Assembly (NCBI GenBank): GCA_040772005.1
Contig: JAXGYZ010000002.1
Coordinates: 124,001 to 188,000 of the forward strand
Length of the DNA: 64,000 nucleotides
Direction: 5' to 3'
From: MWBF01 sp040772005
Lineage (GTDB): Bacteria > Chloroflexota > Anaerolineae > CG2-30-64-16
The position numbers were made by a program, and so were the translations under genes. Below the pieces are notes generated by a model, which searched no databases, was not told the origin of the DNA, and saw only the letters and a list, made by a program, of their open reading frames with translations. Shown here in pieces: positions 25,892 through 34,210 of this stretch. The stretch's first letter is position 1. Every line of letters starts with the position of its first letter.

Positions 25892-26080
25892 TCAGGAGAC
25901 TTTTTCGTCCGTGGGCTTGTCCGCCGGCTTTTCGGGCGCCGTTTCGTCCCTGGACGCCTGGCGGAATTCACGGATGCTCTTACCGATCGCGCCGCCGATT
26001 TCCGGCAGCCGGCCCACGCCGAACACGATGAGCACAATGACCAGGAGGATGACCCACTCCCAACCACCTAGGTTGAACAT
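25892..26080 (-). CDS. tatA: Sec-independent translocase protein TatA
   Basis: 62 residues: one N-terminal membrane helix (WEWVILLVIVLIVFGVGRLP), the FG hinge, then an amphipathic helix EIGGAIGKSIREFRQASR and a charged tail. Shine-Dalgarno AAGGAG before ATG 26080. TatA forms the export pore for folded proteins such as molybdoenzymes. No tatC or tatB is in the window. Confidence 0.9.
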   Translation of the reverse strand: MFNLGGWEWVILLVIVLIVFGVGRLPEIGGAIGKSIREFRQASRDETAPEKPADKPTDEKVS

Positions 26081-26129
26081 TGAACACTCCTTGACAGTAT
26101 TGGTACTGCGCCTGCCAGAACGTCAGGCG

Positions 26130-27761
26130 TCATGAATTGTCAGATTCAGGCGCCGGCGCACGTCGTGCGCGCCGGGCACGTTTCGGTAACGTTCGTTTGC
26201 CATGCGCCGCCCGGCTGGCGAACAACATCTGCCGCGCCAGCGCCAGATCGAGCCCGGTGCCGATCAGGCGCCGCAGAAAGATGGATTCCTCCGCGGGCTG
26301 CGTCTGTACATCGTGGGCCGCAGCCTGGGCCACTGCTGCTGCCTCAACATCTCCCGCCAGGAGCAGCCAGCGCGCCATCTTCTGCAGGCTCTTAGCATAC
26401 CTTGCTTTTAGCTCGGGGCCAAACTGCGTGCGCGCGATATTGGTGATCCGCTCCGCGCGCGCCGCCGGCCCGTCAATCTGGCCGGGAGACAGCTCGGCCA
26501 GGGACCAGGGCCAGGTCGCGAAGGCCGGATGGTCCAGCAGCCCGGCGATAGCGGCGTGATCCGGCGCCGGCTCGATCTCCGATACACCGGTGTCTGTCGC
26601 GTCGAGGTCGGCTCCCCGTGGCAGCGGTTCAGCCAGCCAGATGAGCGGGTTGAACAGGCGGTATTCGACCGGCGGCAGCGTGCCCTGGGCCCAGTGTAGC
26701 GCCAGGGCCTCCCGGATGAGCTGACGCCCCACCGGCAATGCGACTTCGAGCAACAGTAGGTTGCCGTCCGCCAGCTTGACACGGTGCAGGGTCCCGCTGT
26801 CCGCGGCGGGCGGGATTTCGAGCAAGTCCGTATGCTGCCCCGGCGCAACGAAGCCCAGTCCGCTCGTCGCATCGGTAACGACCGAGAGAGATACCCCCGG
26901 CGCAGCATCTGCGGCCTGGCCGACGAACCAGACGAGCTGCGTGCCCGCGGCTTCGACCGGCGACACCAGCACCCGCCAGGTGTGACCCGGCGCGTGCCAC
27001 GGTGCAGGGTCAGGCTCCGGCTCGGCGCGGCCCGTCCCGATGCTCATCTGTACTTTGCGCCGCCCCCGCTCGGCCAGGACGGCAAGCAGCGGCGGCAGGG
27101 TGGCGGCCAGGCTGGTCAAGGCCTGGGCAGCCGCCACCGACCGGATGCGGCTCAACTGGTCCAGTGCGCCGCGCGCCAGTGCGGGATCGTGCTCCTGGGC
27201 GAACATGCGGAGGAGGGCGATCATCTGCCAGCCGTTGCCGCTGCCGGGGATGGCCTTGAGCAGGAGGTGCGGCACATCGGGCGGCTGCTGGGCAAGCTGG
27301 GCCAGGTATTCCAGAAGCGCGACCGGCTCCTGCTGCATGGCCCGCATGAGTTCCTGCAATGACTGATGGGCCACCTGATCCGGGTCGCCCGCGCCGGCCG
27401 CGACCAGGTCATCGACCGGCTCAGCGAGAAAGCGATCGAGGAGGATGACGGCGCTGATGCGCACCCGATCGACATCCGTGTGGGGCCGCGCCCCTGCACC
27501 GCCGGCCGCGCCGCGCAGCGCGGCCACCAGTTGTTCACGGGGCAGGTGCAAAGCCACCAGGCCCAGCCGGCCGCGCACGAGCGGATCATCAGTGTCCAGC
27601 AGGGACAGGAGAAACGTCAGTGCCGTGTGCCCGTGTGCCGCAATCGTGGCTGCCTGCTGTTCCTGCTCGGCCGGGTCTGTCATCGCCAGCAGGCGTGCAA
27701 ATTCGGCTTCCAGCGTCCGGCGCTCCATCAGCCCGGTGAGCACTTTCGATTCCGCAGTCAT
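26130..27761 (-). CDS. hypothetical protein with HEAT-like N-terminus
   Basis: 543 residues, not recognised. The first 230 residues are helical with HEAT-like leucine spacing (LLSLLDTDDPLVRGRLGLVALHL, ALLEYLAQLAQQP). The middle (about 260-370) looks beta-rich, with WRVLVSPVEAAGTQLVWFVG and ADGNLLLLEVALPVG; the end is helical and ends in a basic stretch KRTLPKRARRARRAP. No signal peptide or membrane segment. The ATG at 27761 is chosen because the promoter places transcription start almost on it; ATG 27770 overlaps the -10 box. Confidence 0.6.
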   Translation of the reverse strand: MTAESKVLTGLMERRTLEAEFARLLAMTDPAEQEQQAATIAAHGHTALTFLLSLLDTDDPLVRGRLGLVALHLPREQLVAALRGAAGGAGARPHTDVDRVRISAVILLDRFLAEPVDDLVAAGAGDPDQVAHQSLQELMRAMQQEPVALLEYLAQLAQQPPDVPHLLLKAIPGSGNGWQMIALLRMFAQEHDPALARGALDQLSRIRSVAAAQALTSLAATLPPLLAVLAERGRRKVQMSIGTGRAEPEPDPAPWHAPGHTWRVLVSPVEAAGTQLVWFVGQAADAAPGVSLSVVTDATSGLGFVAPGQHTDLLEIPPAADSGTLHRVKLADGNLLLLEVALPVGRQLIREALALHWAQGTLPPVEYRLFNPLIWLAEPLPRGADLDATDTGVSEIEPAPDHAAIAGLLDHPAFATWPWSLAELSPGQIDGPAARAERITNIARTQFGPELKARYAKSLQKMARWLLLAGDVEAAAVAQAAAHDVQTQPAEESIFLRRLIGTGLDLALARQMLFASRAAHGKRTLPKRARRARRAPAPESDNS

Positions 27762-27768
27762 AAACCCC

Positions 27769-27796
27769 ATTATATCACACGGCACGCATTTGTCAC
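27769..27796 (-). promoter_or_regulatory. promoter giving a leaderless mRNA for the 543-aa protein
   Basis: Minus strand: GTGACA (27796-27791), 16-bp spacer, TATAAT (27774-27769). Transcription start is expected near 27762, at the ATG (27761), and no Shine-Dalgarno exists. The -35 box overlaps that of the divergent comEA promoter. Confidence 0.65.
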
Positions 27797-27819
27797 ACTG
27801 GCCGCGACCGGCGTATACT
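27790..27819 (+). promoter_or_regulatory. comEA promoter
   Basis: TTGTCA (27790-27795), 18-bp spacer, TATACT (27814-27819). It shares its -35 bases with the divergent minus-strand promoter, so the two genes should compete or be regulated together. Confidence 0.6.
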
Positions 27820-27859
27820 GTTCATGCACGCACATTGCTGACACATCGAGAGGTTCACC

Positions 27860-28522
27860 ATGAAGGCCCCTAACCGCGTGGCGCCGTGGCTGGGCTATAT
27901 TGGGCTTTCGCTTGTCTGGCTGATCATCCTGGCTGCGGTTGTCTCGCTGGGCCGCAGACCGGCAACGAAGCCGATCGAGATCCTGCCACCTCCCACACTG
28001 ACACTCACCCCCGTTCCGTCACCCACGCCGACCCCCGGCCTGCTGCACGTCGATGTGGCCGGCGCAGTGCGGCGTCCGGCTGTCTATCAACTCGCGCCGG
28101 GCAGCCTGGTTGCCGATGCGATTGCGGCTGCGGGCGGGCCCGCTGAGGACGCGGACCTGGACCGCATCAATAAGGCCGTGCCCCTGGATGACCATATGCA
28201 GGTCTATGTGCCGCGGCGCGCCGCTCCCGGTGCAACCGTCGCGCCGGGCGGTGCAGAGGAACCCCCGCCTGTCTCGACCGCGCCGCTCCGCATGATGGGC
28301 GGCGTCGCCTCCCCTGCCACACCCTCCGCCGATTCACCTGGGCTGATCAACCTGAACACTGCATCGCTGGCCGAGCTGGACAGCCTGCCGGGCATCGGTG
28401 AGGTCACCGCGCAGAAGATTGTGGCCGGCCGGCCCTATGCCAGCGTCGAGGACCTGCTGCGCGTGGACGGCATCGGGGAGGCCAAGCTCGCCACGCTGCG
28501 CCCCCTGGTCACGGTGGAATAA
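27860..28522 (+). CDS. comEA: ComEA-type DNA-binding competence protein
   Basis: 220 residues. One N-terminal membrane anchor (about 10-31), a Pro/Thr linker (PPPTLTLTPVPSPTPTPG), an SLBB domain (LHVDVAGAVRRPAVYQLAPG) and, after another linker, the helix-hairpin-helix pair INLNTASLAELDSLPGIG / VEDLLRVDGIG that binds double-stranded DNA outside the membrane. Works with the ComEC channel at 42 kb. Start ATG 27860 follows GAGAGG. Confidence 0.92.
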   Translation: MKAPNRVAPWLGYIGLSLVWLIILAAVVSLGRRPATKPIEILPPPTLTLTPVPSPTPTPGLLHVDVAGAVRRPAVYQLAPGSLVADAIAAAGGPAEDADLDRINKAVPLDDHMQVYVPRRAAPGATVAPGGAEEPPPVSTAPLRMMGGVASPATPSADSPGLINLNTASLAELDSLPGIGEVTAQKIVAGRPYASVEDLLRVDGIGEAKLATLRPLVTVE

Positions 28523-28569
28523 ACGACGGTCCTTCACCGGAGGATGTGTCCTGCTCTCCGGACACCGGG

Positions 28570-28712
28570 CATCCTGAGCGGAGGCCCGCCATAGGCGGGG
28601 CGCAGTCGAAGGGTGCGGCCATTTTGCGACCGCTCCGCCCCTTCGACTACGTGCGTTGCTGTGCCAGGCGTAGCCTGGCCCTAACGCCCTCCGCTCAGGG
28701 TGCTCCGCTCGT
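28570..28712. repeat. multi-branched inverted repeat
   Basis: Outer arms CCTGAGCGGAGG / CCTCCGCTCAGG enclose CCCGCC-ATA-GGCGGG, GTCGAAGGG / CCCTTCGAC and GCCAGGCGTAGCCTGGC. It fills most of the 287-bp gap between comEA and the binding-protein gene and may end the comEA transcript. Confidence 0.65.
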
Positions 28713-28751
28713 TTCTGCCCAGGTGAAGATTCGCTCCCGCCGAAATCCCTT

Positions 28752-28780
28752 TTGACGATGACCGTTAACGGCGGTACAAT
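28752..28780 (+). promoter_or_regulatory. promoter of the binding-protein gene
   Basis: TTGACG, 17-bp spacer, TACAAT. A strong AGGAGGTG ribosome site follows, four bases before ATG 28810. Confidence 0.75.
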
Positions 28781-28809
28781 TCACCTGCGAAACGAACAGG
28801 AGGTGAAGC

Positions 28810-30516
28810 ATGAGAAAAGGTCTGCCATTCGTTGCTTTGCTGGTTCTGGTCAGCCTGGTCATGTCCGCGTGTATGCCGTTGGCGCCGGTGCCGACGCCGG
28901 TGGCTGCCGAACCGACGCCGGTCGCGGAGCCGACCGTAGCTGCGGAGCCGACCATCGCGGCGGAGCCGGCGCCAGCGGCGGAACCCACCGCAGCCGCCGA
29001 ACCTGCCGCGCCGGAACCTGAGGCGCCTGTGGACGCGGCCAAGACGCTGCGCCTGCCGGATCTCGGCGGCCAGGCCGTGCGGGCGGTGACGGAGAATGCG
29101 TATCCGCCGTTGAACTTTGTGGACCCGGTGACGGGGGAAGCGGTGGGGTGGGAATACGAGGCGGTGAACGAGATCTGCCGGCGGCTGAACTGTGCGGTGG
29201 CGTGGAGCACGGTGTCGTGGGACGCCATGATCCAGGCGGTGCAGGACGGGCAGTTCGACGTGGGGATGGACGGCATCACGATCACGGCGGAGCGGGCGAC
29301 GCAGGTGGCCTTCTCGGCGCCGTACCTGGTGTCGCAGCAGTACATGCTGGTGCGGGCGGACGAGACGCGCTTCACGGATGCGGCGACGTTTGCGGCGGAC
29401 GAGGGGCTGCTGATCGGGTCGCAGGCGGGGACGACGAACTTCTACGTGGCCGTGTACGAGGTGCTGGACGGGGACGAGCAGAACCCGCGCATCAAGCTGT
29501 TCGAGACGTTCGGGGCGGCGGTGCAGGCGCTCTTGGCGGGGGATGTGGACCTGGTGCTGATGGATGCGGCGTCGTCGCGCGGCTACATCGGGGCCAACCC
29601 GGACCGGCTCAAGCTCGTCGGTGAGCCGCTCGGCACGGAGGAGTTCGGCTTCATCTTCACCCCCGGTTCCGCGTTGGTGGAACCCTTCAATGCGGCCCTC
29701 GCGCAGATGCGCGCAGACGGCTATCTCGACTACCTGAACAACAAATGGTTCTTCCTGACCGACCCGAACGCCCAGGACCAGTATGACCAGTTGCCCGACT
29801 TGCAGGGTCAGCCGGTGCGGGCGGTGACGGAGAATGCGTATCCGCCGTTGAACTTTGTGGACCCGGTGACGGGGGAAGCGGTGGGGTGGGAATACGAGGC
29901 GGTGAACGAGATCTGCCGGCGGCTGAACTGTGCGGTGGCGTGGAGCACGGTGTCGTGGGACGCCATGATCCAGGCGGTGCAGGACGGGCAGTTCGACGTG
30001 GGGATGGACGGCATCACGATCACGGCGGAGCGGGCGACGCAGGTGGCCTTCTCGACGCCGTACCTGGTGTCGCAGCAGTACATGCTGGTGCGGGCGGACG
30101 AGACGCGCTTCACGGATGCGGCGACGTTTGCGGCGGACGAGGGGCTGCTGATCGGGTCGCAGGCGGGGACGACGAACTTCTACGTGGCCGTGTACGAGGT
30201 GCTGGACGGGGACGAGCAGAACCCGCGCATCAAGCTGTTCGAGACGTTCGGGGCGGCGGTGCAGGCGCTCTTGGCGGGGGATGTGGACCTGGTGCTGATG
30301 GATGCGGCGTCGTCGCGCGGCTACATCGGGGCCAACCCGGACCGGCTCAAGCTCGTCGGTGAGCCGCTCGGCACGGAGGAGTTCGGCTTCATCTTCACCC
30401 CGAACTCGCCCCTGGTCGAGCCTTTCAACGCGGCCTTGGCGACGATGAAGGCCGATGGGTTCATCGACCACCTGAACACGCGCTGGTTCTTCATGTACGA
30501 TCCGGCCGCGGAATAG
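28810..30516 (+). CDS. amino-acid ABC transporter binding lipoprotein with duplicated domain
   Basis: 568 residues. Lipoprotein signal with lipobox VMSAC (C21), a 55-residue Ala/Glu/Pro/Thr linker of AEPT repeats, then two family-3 solute-binding domains (about 80-320 and 326-568). Each begins VRAVTENAYPPLNFVDPVTG and ends in a short divergent tail. About 196 residues of the two domains are identical except one Ala/Thr. The permease gene follows after a hairpin. It should sit outside the membrane and catch a polar amino acid or similar ligand; two sites per polypeptide could raise capture rate. Confidence 0.9.
   Translation: MRKGLPFVALLVLVSLVMSACMPLAPVPTPVAAEPTPVAEPTVAAEPTIAAEPAPAAEPTAAAEPAAPEPEAPVDAAKTLRLPDLGGQAVRAVTENAYPPLNFVDPVTGEAVGWEYEAVNEICRRLNCAVAWSTVSWDAMIQAVQDGQFDVGMDGITITAERATQVAFSAPYLVSQQYMLVRADETRFTDAATFAADEGLLIGSQAGTTNFYVAVYEVLDGDEQNPRIKLFETFGAAVQALLAGDVDLVLMDAASSRGYIGANPDRLKLVGEPLGTEEFGFIFTPGSALVEPFNAALAQMRADGYLDYLNNKWFFLTDPNAQDQYDQLPDLQGQPVRAVTENAYPPLNFVDPVTGEAVGWEYEAVNEICRRLNCAVAWSTVSWDAMIQAVQDGQFDVGMDGITITAERATQVAFSTPYLVSQQYMLVRADETRFTDAATFAADEGLLIGSQAGTTNFYVAVYEVLDGDEQNPRIKLFETFGAAVQALLAGDVDLVLMDAASSRGYIGANPDRLKLVGEPLGTEEFGFIFTPNSPLVEPFNAALATMKADGFIDHLNTRWFFMYDPAAE
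29077..29663 (+). repeat. tandem intragenic duplication, unit A
   Basis: 587 bp that recur 738 bp downstream with one difference seen by eye (g at 29317 against a at 30055). Codons end mostly in G (gcg, gtg, ggg), unlike flanking C-ending codons. Confidence 0.95.
29815..30401 (+). repeat. tandem intragenic duplication, unit B
   Basis: Second copy of the 587-bp block. The intervening 151 bp (tail and linker) is not repeated with the same identity. Confidence 0.95.
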
Positions 30517-30624
30517 GTTGCAAGTTGGCGGGTTGCAGGTTGCAGGTTACGGGCCGCAGGACCTTGCACGATTCTGTGCTCTCATCCTGTAACTTGCAAC
30601 TTGCAACGTCAGAACTTGTAACGG
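30516..30624. repeat. word-type inverted repeat (GTTGCAAG)
   Basis: Left arm GGTTGCAAGTTGGCGGGTTG and further GGTTGCAGGTTAC; right arm GTAACTTGCAACTTGCAACG. Lies between binding protein and permease and may lower permease expression. Confidence 0.65.
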
Positions 30625-30637
30625 TTTGCCCACTGCC

Positions 30638-31501
30638 ATGATATCCGGCTTTCGCACCGCCCCGCGCGAATCGCGCCTCATGCCCGTCACCAACTGGCTG
30701 GCGCGGCTGCCCTATTGGCTGCTGGCCGCGCTGCTGCTGGCGCTGGTCTTCCTCTTCGTGATGTTGAGTCGGGCCGATTACCGCGTGATCCTCAGCGCAG
30801 CGGCCAAGGGCATTGGCACGACGGTGTATGTGACCCTCATCGCATACCTGCTGGCCATGCTGGCGGGGCTGCTGATCGGGTTGATGCGCGTATCGAAGAA
30901 CCGGCTGGCACGCGAGGTCTCATCGTTCTACGTCGAAATCGTGCGCGGCGTCCCCATGCTGGTCATCCTGTATTATATCGCCTTCGTGGGCGCGCCTGCG
31001 CTCGCAGCCGCACTGAGCTGGGCCGGCTCGACGCTGGTCGCGCTCACCGGGTTGCCGGGCATCTTCGGACCCCTCGCCGGCATCCAGACGCGCGACCTGG
31101 ATTTCACGTTCCGCGCGATCCTGGCGCTGACGCTGGGCTACAGCGCGTTCGTGGCCGAAATCTTCCGGGCGGGCATCGAGTCGATCGGCCGGGGACAGAT
31201 GGAGGCGGCGCGCTCGGTGGGGATGAGCTACGGTCAGGCGATGCGTTATGTCATTCTGCCCCAGGCCGTGCGCAACGTCCTGCCGCCGCTGGGCAATGAT
31301 TTCATCGCAATGCTGAAGGATTCGTCGCTCGTCTCCGTGCTGGGCGTGCAGGACATCACGCAGATCGGCAAGGTCTACTCCTCCAGCACCTTCCGCTTCT
31401 TTGAGACCTACAATGTCGTCGCGTTCCTCTACCTGATTATGACCGTGGGACTGGCGCTGCTCGTCCGCTGGCTCGAACGCCGGATGCCGGGGCGGGCCTG
31501 A
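30638..31501 (+). CDS. amino-acid ABC transporter permease
   Basis: 287 residues, HisM/GlnP family. Several membrane helices, with the EAA loop EIFRAGIESIGRGQMEAARSVG-type segment near residue 180 that contacts the ATPase. Starts at ATG 30638 (TTG 30626 is an in-frame alternative); neither has a clear ribosome site because the preceding hairpin ends here. No ATP-binding subunit gene follows, so the ATPase must be encoded elsewhere. Confidence 0.9.
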   Translation: MISGFRTAPRESRLMPVTNWLARLPYWLLAALLLALVFLFVMLSRADYRVILSAAAKGIGTTVYVTLIAYLLAMLAGLLIGLMRVSKNRLAREVSSFYVEIVRGVPMLVILYYIAFVGAPALAAALSWAGSTLVALTGLPGIFGPLAGIQTRDLDFTFRAILALTLGYSAFVAEIFRAGIESIGRGQMEAARSVGMSYGQAMRYVILPQAVRNVLPPLGNDFIAMLKDSSLVSVLGVQDITQIGKVYSSSTFRFFETYNVVAFLYLIMTVGLALLVRWLERRMPGRA

Positions 31502-31524
31502 GAGCTAGCGCGGGCGGCAAATAC

Positions 31525-31594
31525 AACCACGCAATACGCGGACCACGCGGAAAGATGATTTTTGTCTTCCGCGTGGTCCGCGTATTGCGTGGTT
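31525..31594. terminator. 28-bp perfect inverted repeat between convergent genes
   Basis: Arms at 31525-31552 and 31567-31594 are exact complements (starting AACCACGCAATACGCGG), with a 14-base A/T-rich loop. It separates the permease from the convergent AI-2E/HAD gene and can end both transcripts. Confidence 0.7.
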
Positions 31595-31598
31595 ATGC

Positions 31599-33413
31599 TT
31601 ATAGCCACGTGCGCAATTGTGCGGTGGAACTCAAGGCCAGGTCTGCGTCCTCAAAGTCGCTCTCCGCGCCGAACCCGCACAACACCCCCACGGCCAGCGC
31701 ACCGGCCAGCTTGGCCGCCTGCGTGACCGGCCTCGTATCAGCCACCACGACGCACTGGTTCACCGGGATGCCCAACCGGTTGGCAGCCACCACCACCGCG
31801 GGCTGCGGGGGCCGTGTCCGCCGCTGGTCCTCGCGCGTGACAATTGCGCTGAACAACCCGCTCAACCCGCAGCGCGCCAGGAACGCGGCCACATCCTCCC
31901 GGCCGCGCGCAGTCACGATGCCCAGCCGGTAACTGCGCGCCAGGATGCGCAGGGCATCGGGCGTGCCTGGCGTCACCGCAAAACTGGCGCGCAGTCGCGT
32001 GCCTGTGAAACGCCGCAAGGCCGGCTCCCATTGCTTTACGTAGGCCTCCAATTTGAGGTGGAACAGCAGGCTCAGGAAGCGGTTGACCCACCGCTCGCCG
32101 GCCATCATGCCCCGCCGCGCCAGCCGCCGGCGCTGCGGTTCGGACAGGAAGTTCGACAGGAAGGCCAACCGGTGCGCCAATTCGCGTTCGCGCTCGTGGT
32201 CGATTTCCAGCAGCGTGCCGTCCAGGTCGAAGAGGATGCCGCGCACCGGCGTCTGCTGCACGAGCGCAGGCCACTGCGCCGCGCGATTGCGCGTCGGGAT
32301 CTCCGGCGGGAACGGCTCCATATCGAACAGCTTGCGGAAGATGTAACCGATCAGCACGCGCAAGGCGGCTATCGTCGGCGCAGCCAGCAGAATGCCCAGC
32401 ACGCCGCCCAGCTCGTTGCCCGCCAGCACGCCCAGGATAATCACCGCAGGATGCAGCCGCACGCGGCGCCCGACGATACGCGGCAGCAGATAGAGGTTTT
32501 CGACCTGCTGGATGGCGATATAGACGCCCATCACCAGGATGGCGAACCAAAGACTCGGGATGGGCAGCCAGGTGGACCCGAGGAAGAGGGCAATCGCGAC
32601 GCCGGGAATGGCCGCGAGGAATGGCCCGATTGCGGGCACGAACTCCATCAGGCCGGAGATCAGCCCCAGCACCGGCGCGTTGCGGACGCCCAGGATGGTC
32701 ATGGCCAGCCAGACGACAATCCCGACGATGAAGCCGAGGATCAACTGGCCGCGCACGAACGCGTCCCAGATATGGCACAGCTCGCGCCACAGCCGGCCCA
32801 ATTCGGGCCGCCAGGGCGCCGGTACCTGCTCCGCAACGGCTTTGCCGATGACCGGCCCGTCACGGACGATATAGAAGGCCACGACGAGGATCAGGAAGGC
32901 CCAGAAAACGCCGTTGATGGCCCCGCGGACGACGCCGGCCGCGCCCGTTGCCACCGAGCCCAGGATGCTTTGCAGGCTTACGATGTTCGTGAACTCCGGG
33001 CCGATCAGCCCACGCAGCCATTCGTTGATCGGCTCGTAATAAGGCCCCAGGTCGATGCTCCACGACGGTGTAATCGTGATCGGCTTGGGGGTGGCCTCCA
33101 ACAGTTCCTGGACGATGTTGACCAGGGTGTTGCCGAAGGCGGTCAGGGCGTTGACGAGCCAGGGTGTGATCGTCGCCGGCACGGTCAGCAGCAGGAGGAC
33201 CACGATCAGCTCGGTGATGAAGACGACCGGTGTGCGGGGCCAGCCGCTGTTGCGAATGAAACGGTCAACCGGCAGCGACACGAGATACGCCAGCAGCAGC
33301 GTCAGGATGACAGGCGCGAGAATCACGCTCGTCCTGGTCAGCAGCCAGACTGCGGCAACGAGGACCAAGATGATGACGAGTTGCTTGAAGAAGGGATTCC
33401 AGCGCGTATTCAT
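31599..33413 (-). CDS. AI-2E family permease fused to a HAD-like hydrolase domain
   Basis: 604 residues. Residues 1-380 are an AI-2E/PerM-type membrane protein with about eight helices (VAFYIVRDGPVIGKAV, GLMEFVPAIGPFLAAIPG, VVWLAMTILG). From residue 392 a HAD domain begins, GILFDLDGTLLEID, with GIVTARG as motif II. Motif III is weak (RTRPPQP, Lys replaced by Arg) and motif IV lacks the second Asp (VADTRPVTQ), so phosphatase activity may be reduced. Start ATG 33413 begins MNTRWNPFF. The frame is continuous, so it is a genuine fusion in this sequence. Confidence 0.82.
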   Translation of the reverse strand: MNTRWNPFFKQLVIILVLVAAVWLLTRTSVILAPVILTLLLAYLVSLPVDRFIRNSGWPRTPVVFITELIVVLLLLTVPATITPWLVNALTAFGNTLVNIVQELLEATPKPITITPSWSIDLGPYYEPINEWLRGLIGPEFTNIVSLQSILGSVATGAAGVVRGAINGVFWAFLILVVAFYIVRDGPVIGKAVAEQVPAPWRPELGRLWRELCHIWDAFVRGQLILGFIVGIVVWLAMTILGVRNAPVLGLISGLMEFVPAIGPFLAAIPGVAIALFLGSTWLPIPSLWFAILVMGVYIAIQQVENLYLLPRIVGRRVRLHPAVIILGVLAGNELGGVLGILLAAPTIAALRVLIGYIFRKLFDMEPFPPEIPTRNRAAQWPALVQQTPVRGILFDLDGTLLEIDHERERELAHRLAFLSNFLSEPQRRRLARRGMMAGERWVNRFLSLLFHLKLEAYVKQWEPALRRFTGTRLRASFAVTPGTPDALRILARSYRLGIVTARGREDVAAFLARCGLSGLFSAIVTREDQRRTRPPQPAVVVAANRLGIPVNQCVVVADTRPVTQAAKLAGALAVGVLCGFGAESDFEDADLALSSTAQLRTWL

Positions 33414-33496
33414 CGGTATTGGCTCCGCCCGAAGTCCCATCTTACCATATCTGGCCGCGCGTATTCAAAGAAATCGGTGACGGCTATTAAAGACCA

Positions 33497-33531
33497 GACC
33501 GCCGTGACAAGCATGTGTTGTCACGGCGGTC
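33497..33531. terminator. terminator after lepB
   Basis: GACCGCCGTGACAA pairs with TTGTCACGGCGGTC (14 bp) around a 7-base loop; the minus-strand tail TGGTCTTTAAT is moderately T-rich. It follows the lepB stop. Confidence 0.65.
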
Positions 33532-33563
33532 CCGAAGCAGTGCTACAGCGCGACCGACCGTCA

Positions 33564-34187
33564 CTAGCGCAGCAAGCCGACCTCGTCCAGGGGCCAATAG
33601 CGCACCAGCGCGCGCCCGATGATCTGATCCAGCGACACCGGGCCGAACGTGCGCGAGTCCCGGCTGGCCGACCGGTTGTCGCCCATCACGAACACGGTCA
33701 GCGGCGGCACGACCCATGAACGGCCCCCGCCGAGCGTATCCTGGTCGAGGTACGGCTCGTCGAGCGGCACGCCGTCGATGAACACGCGGCCATCTGCGAC
33801 AGTCACGCGCTCACCGGGGAGGCCCACGACGCGTTTAATAAGCAGCTCCGGGCTGCCGCCAGGGTCATGGAGCACCACGACATCCCCGCGCCGCGGCCCG
33901 TGGAAGTGATAGGACAGCTTCTCGATGACGAGCCGCTCGTTCGTGTGCAGGTTGGGCTCCATGCTCTGGCCGTAGACGCGTGTGGCCTGGGCCAGGAATA
34001 CATGGATGAGCAGCGCAATGATGATAGCGGGCACGATTGTGCCCATCACATCGCGCAGCATCGCTTTGAACCAGCCGTCGCCTGCCGGGCGGGCCGGCCC
34101 AGGGGCCGGTCCGTCCACGACAGGGGCAGTGGTCGTCGCCGCCTCCGGAGCGTTGGGCTCCGGCGCTTGAGACGTCGCTTGATCCAT
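33564..34187 (-). CDS. lepB: signal peptidase I
   Basis: 207 residues. Pro/Ala-rich cytosolic leader, one membrane helix (IVPAIIIALLIHVFLAQ), catalytic Ser75 in YGQSMEPNL and Lys118 in LLIKRVVGLPGE, and box E MGDNRSASRDSR. Cleaves signal peptides on the outer face of the membrane. It is 23 bp downstream of pnp on the same strand. Confidence 0.94.
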   Translation of the reverse strand: MDQATSQAPEPNAPEAATTTAPVVDGPAPGPARPAGDGWFKAMLRDVMGTIVPAIIIALLIHVFLAQATRVYGQSMEPNLHTNERLVIEKLSYHFHGPRRGDVVVLHDPGGSPELLIKRVVGLPGERVTVADGRVFIDGVPLDEPYLDQDTLGGGRSWVVPPLTVFVMGDNRSASRDSRTFGPVSLDQIIGRALVRYWPLDEVGLLR

Positions 34188-34210
34188 TGCCTTTTCCCGA
34201 AAGTCAGGTT

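Noticed and set aside
28765..30471. 568-codon minus-strand frame opposite the binding lipoprotein, with an internal repeat
   Set aside because: Its repeats and length come from the duplicated sense gene; composition is Arg/His-rich and no domain is recognisable.
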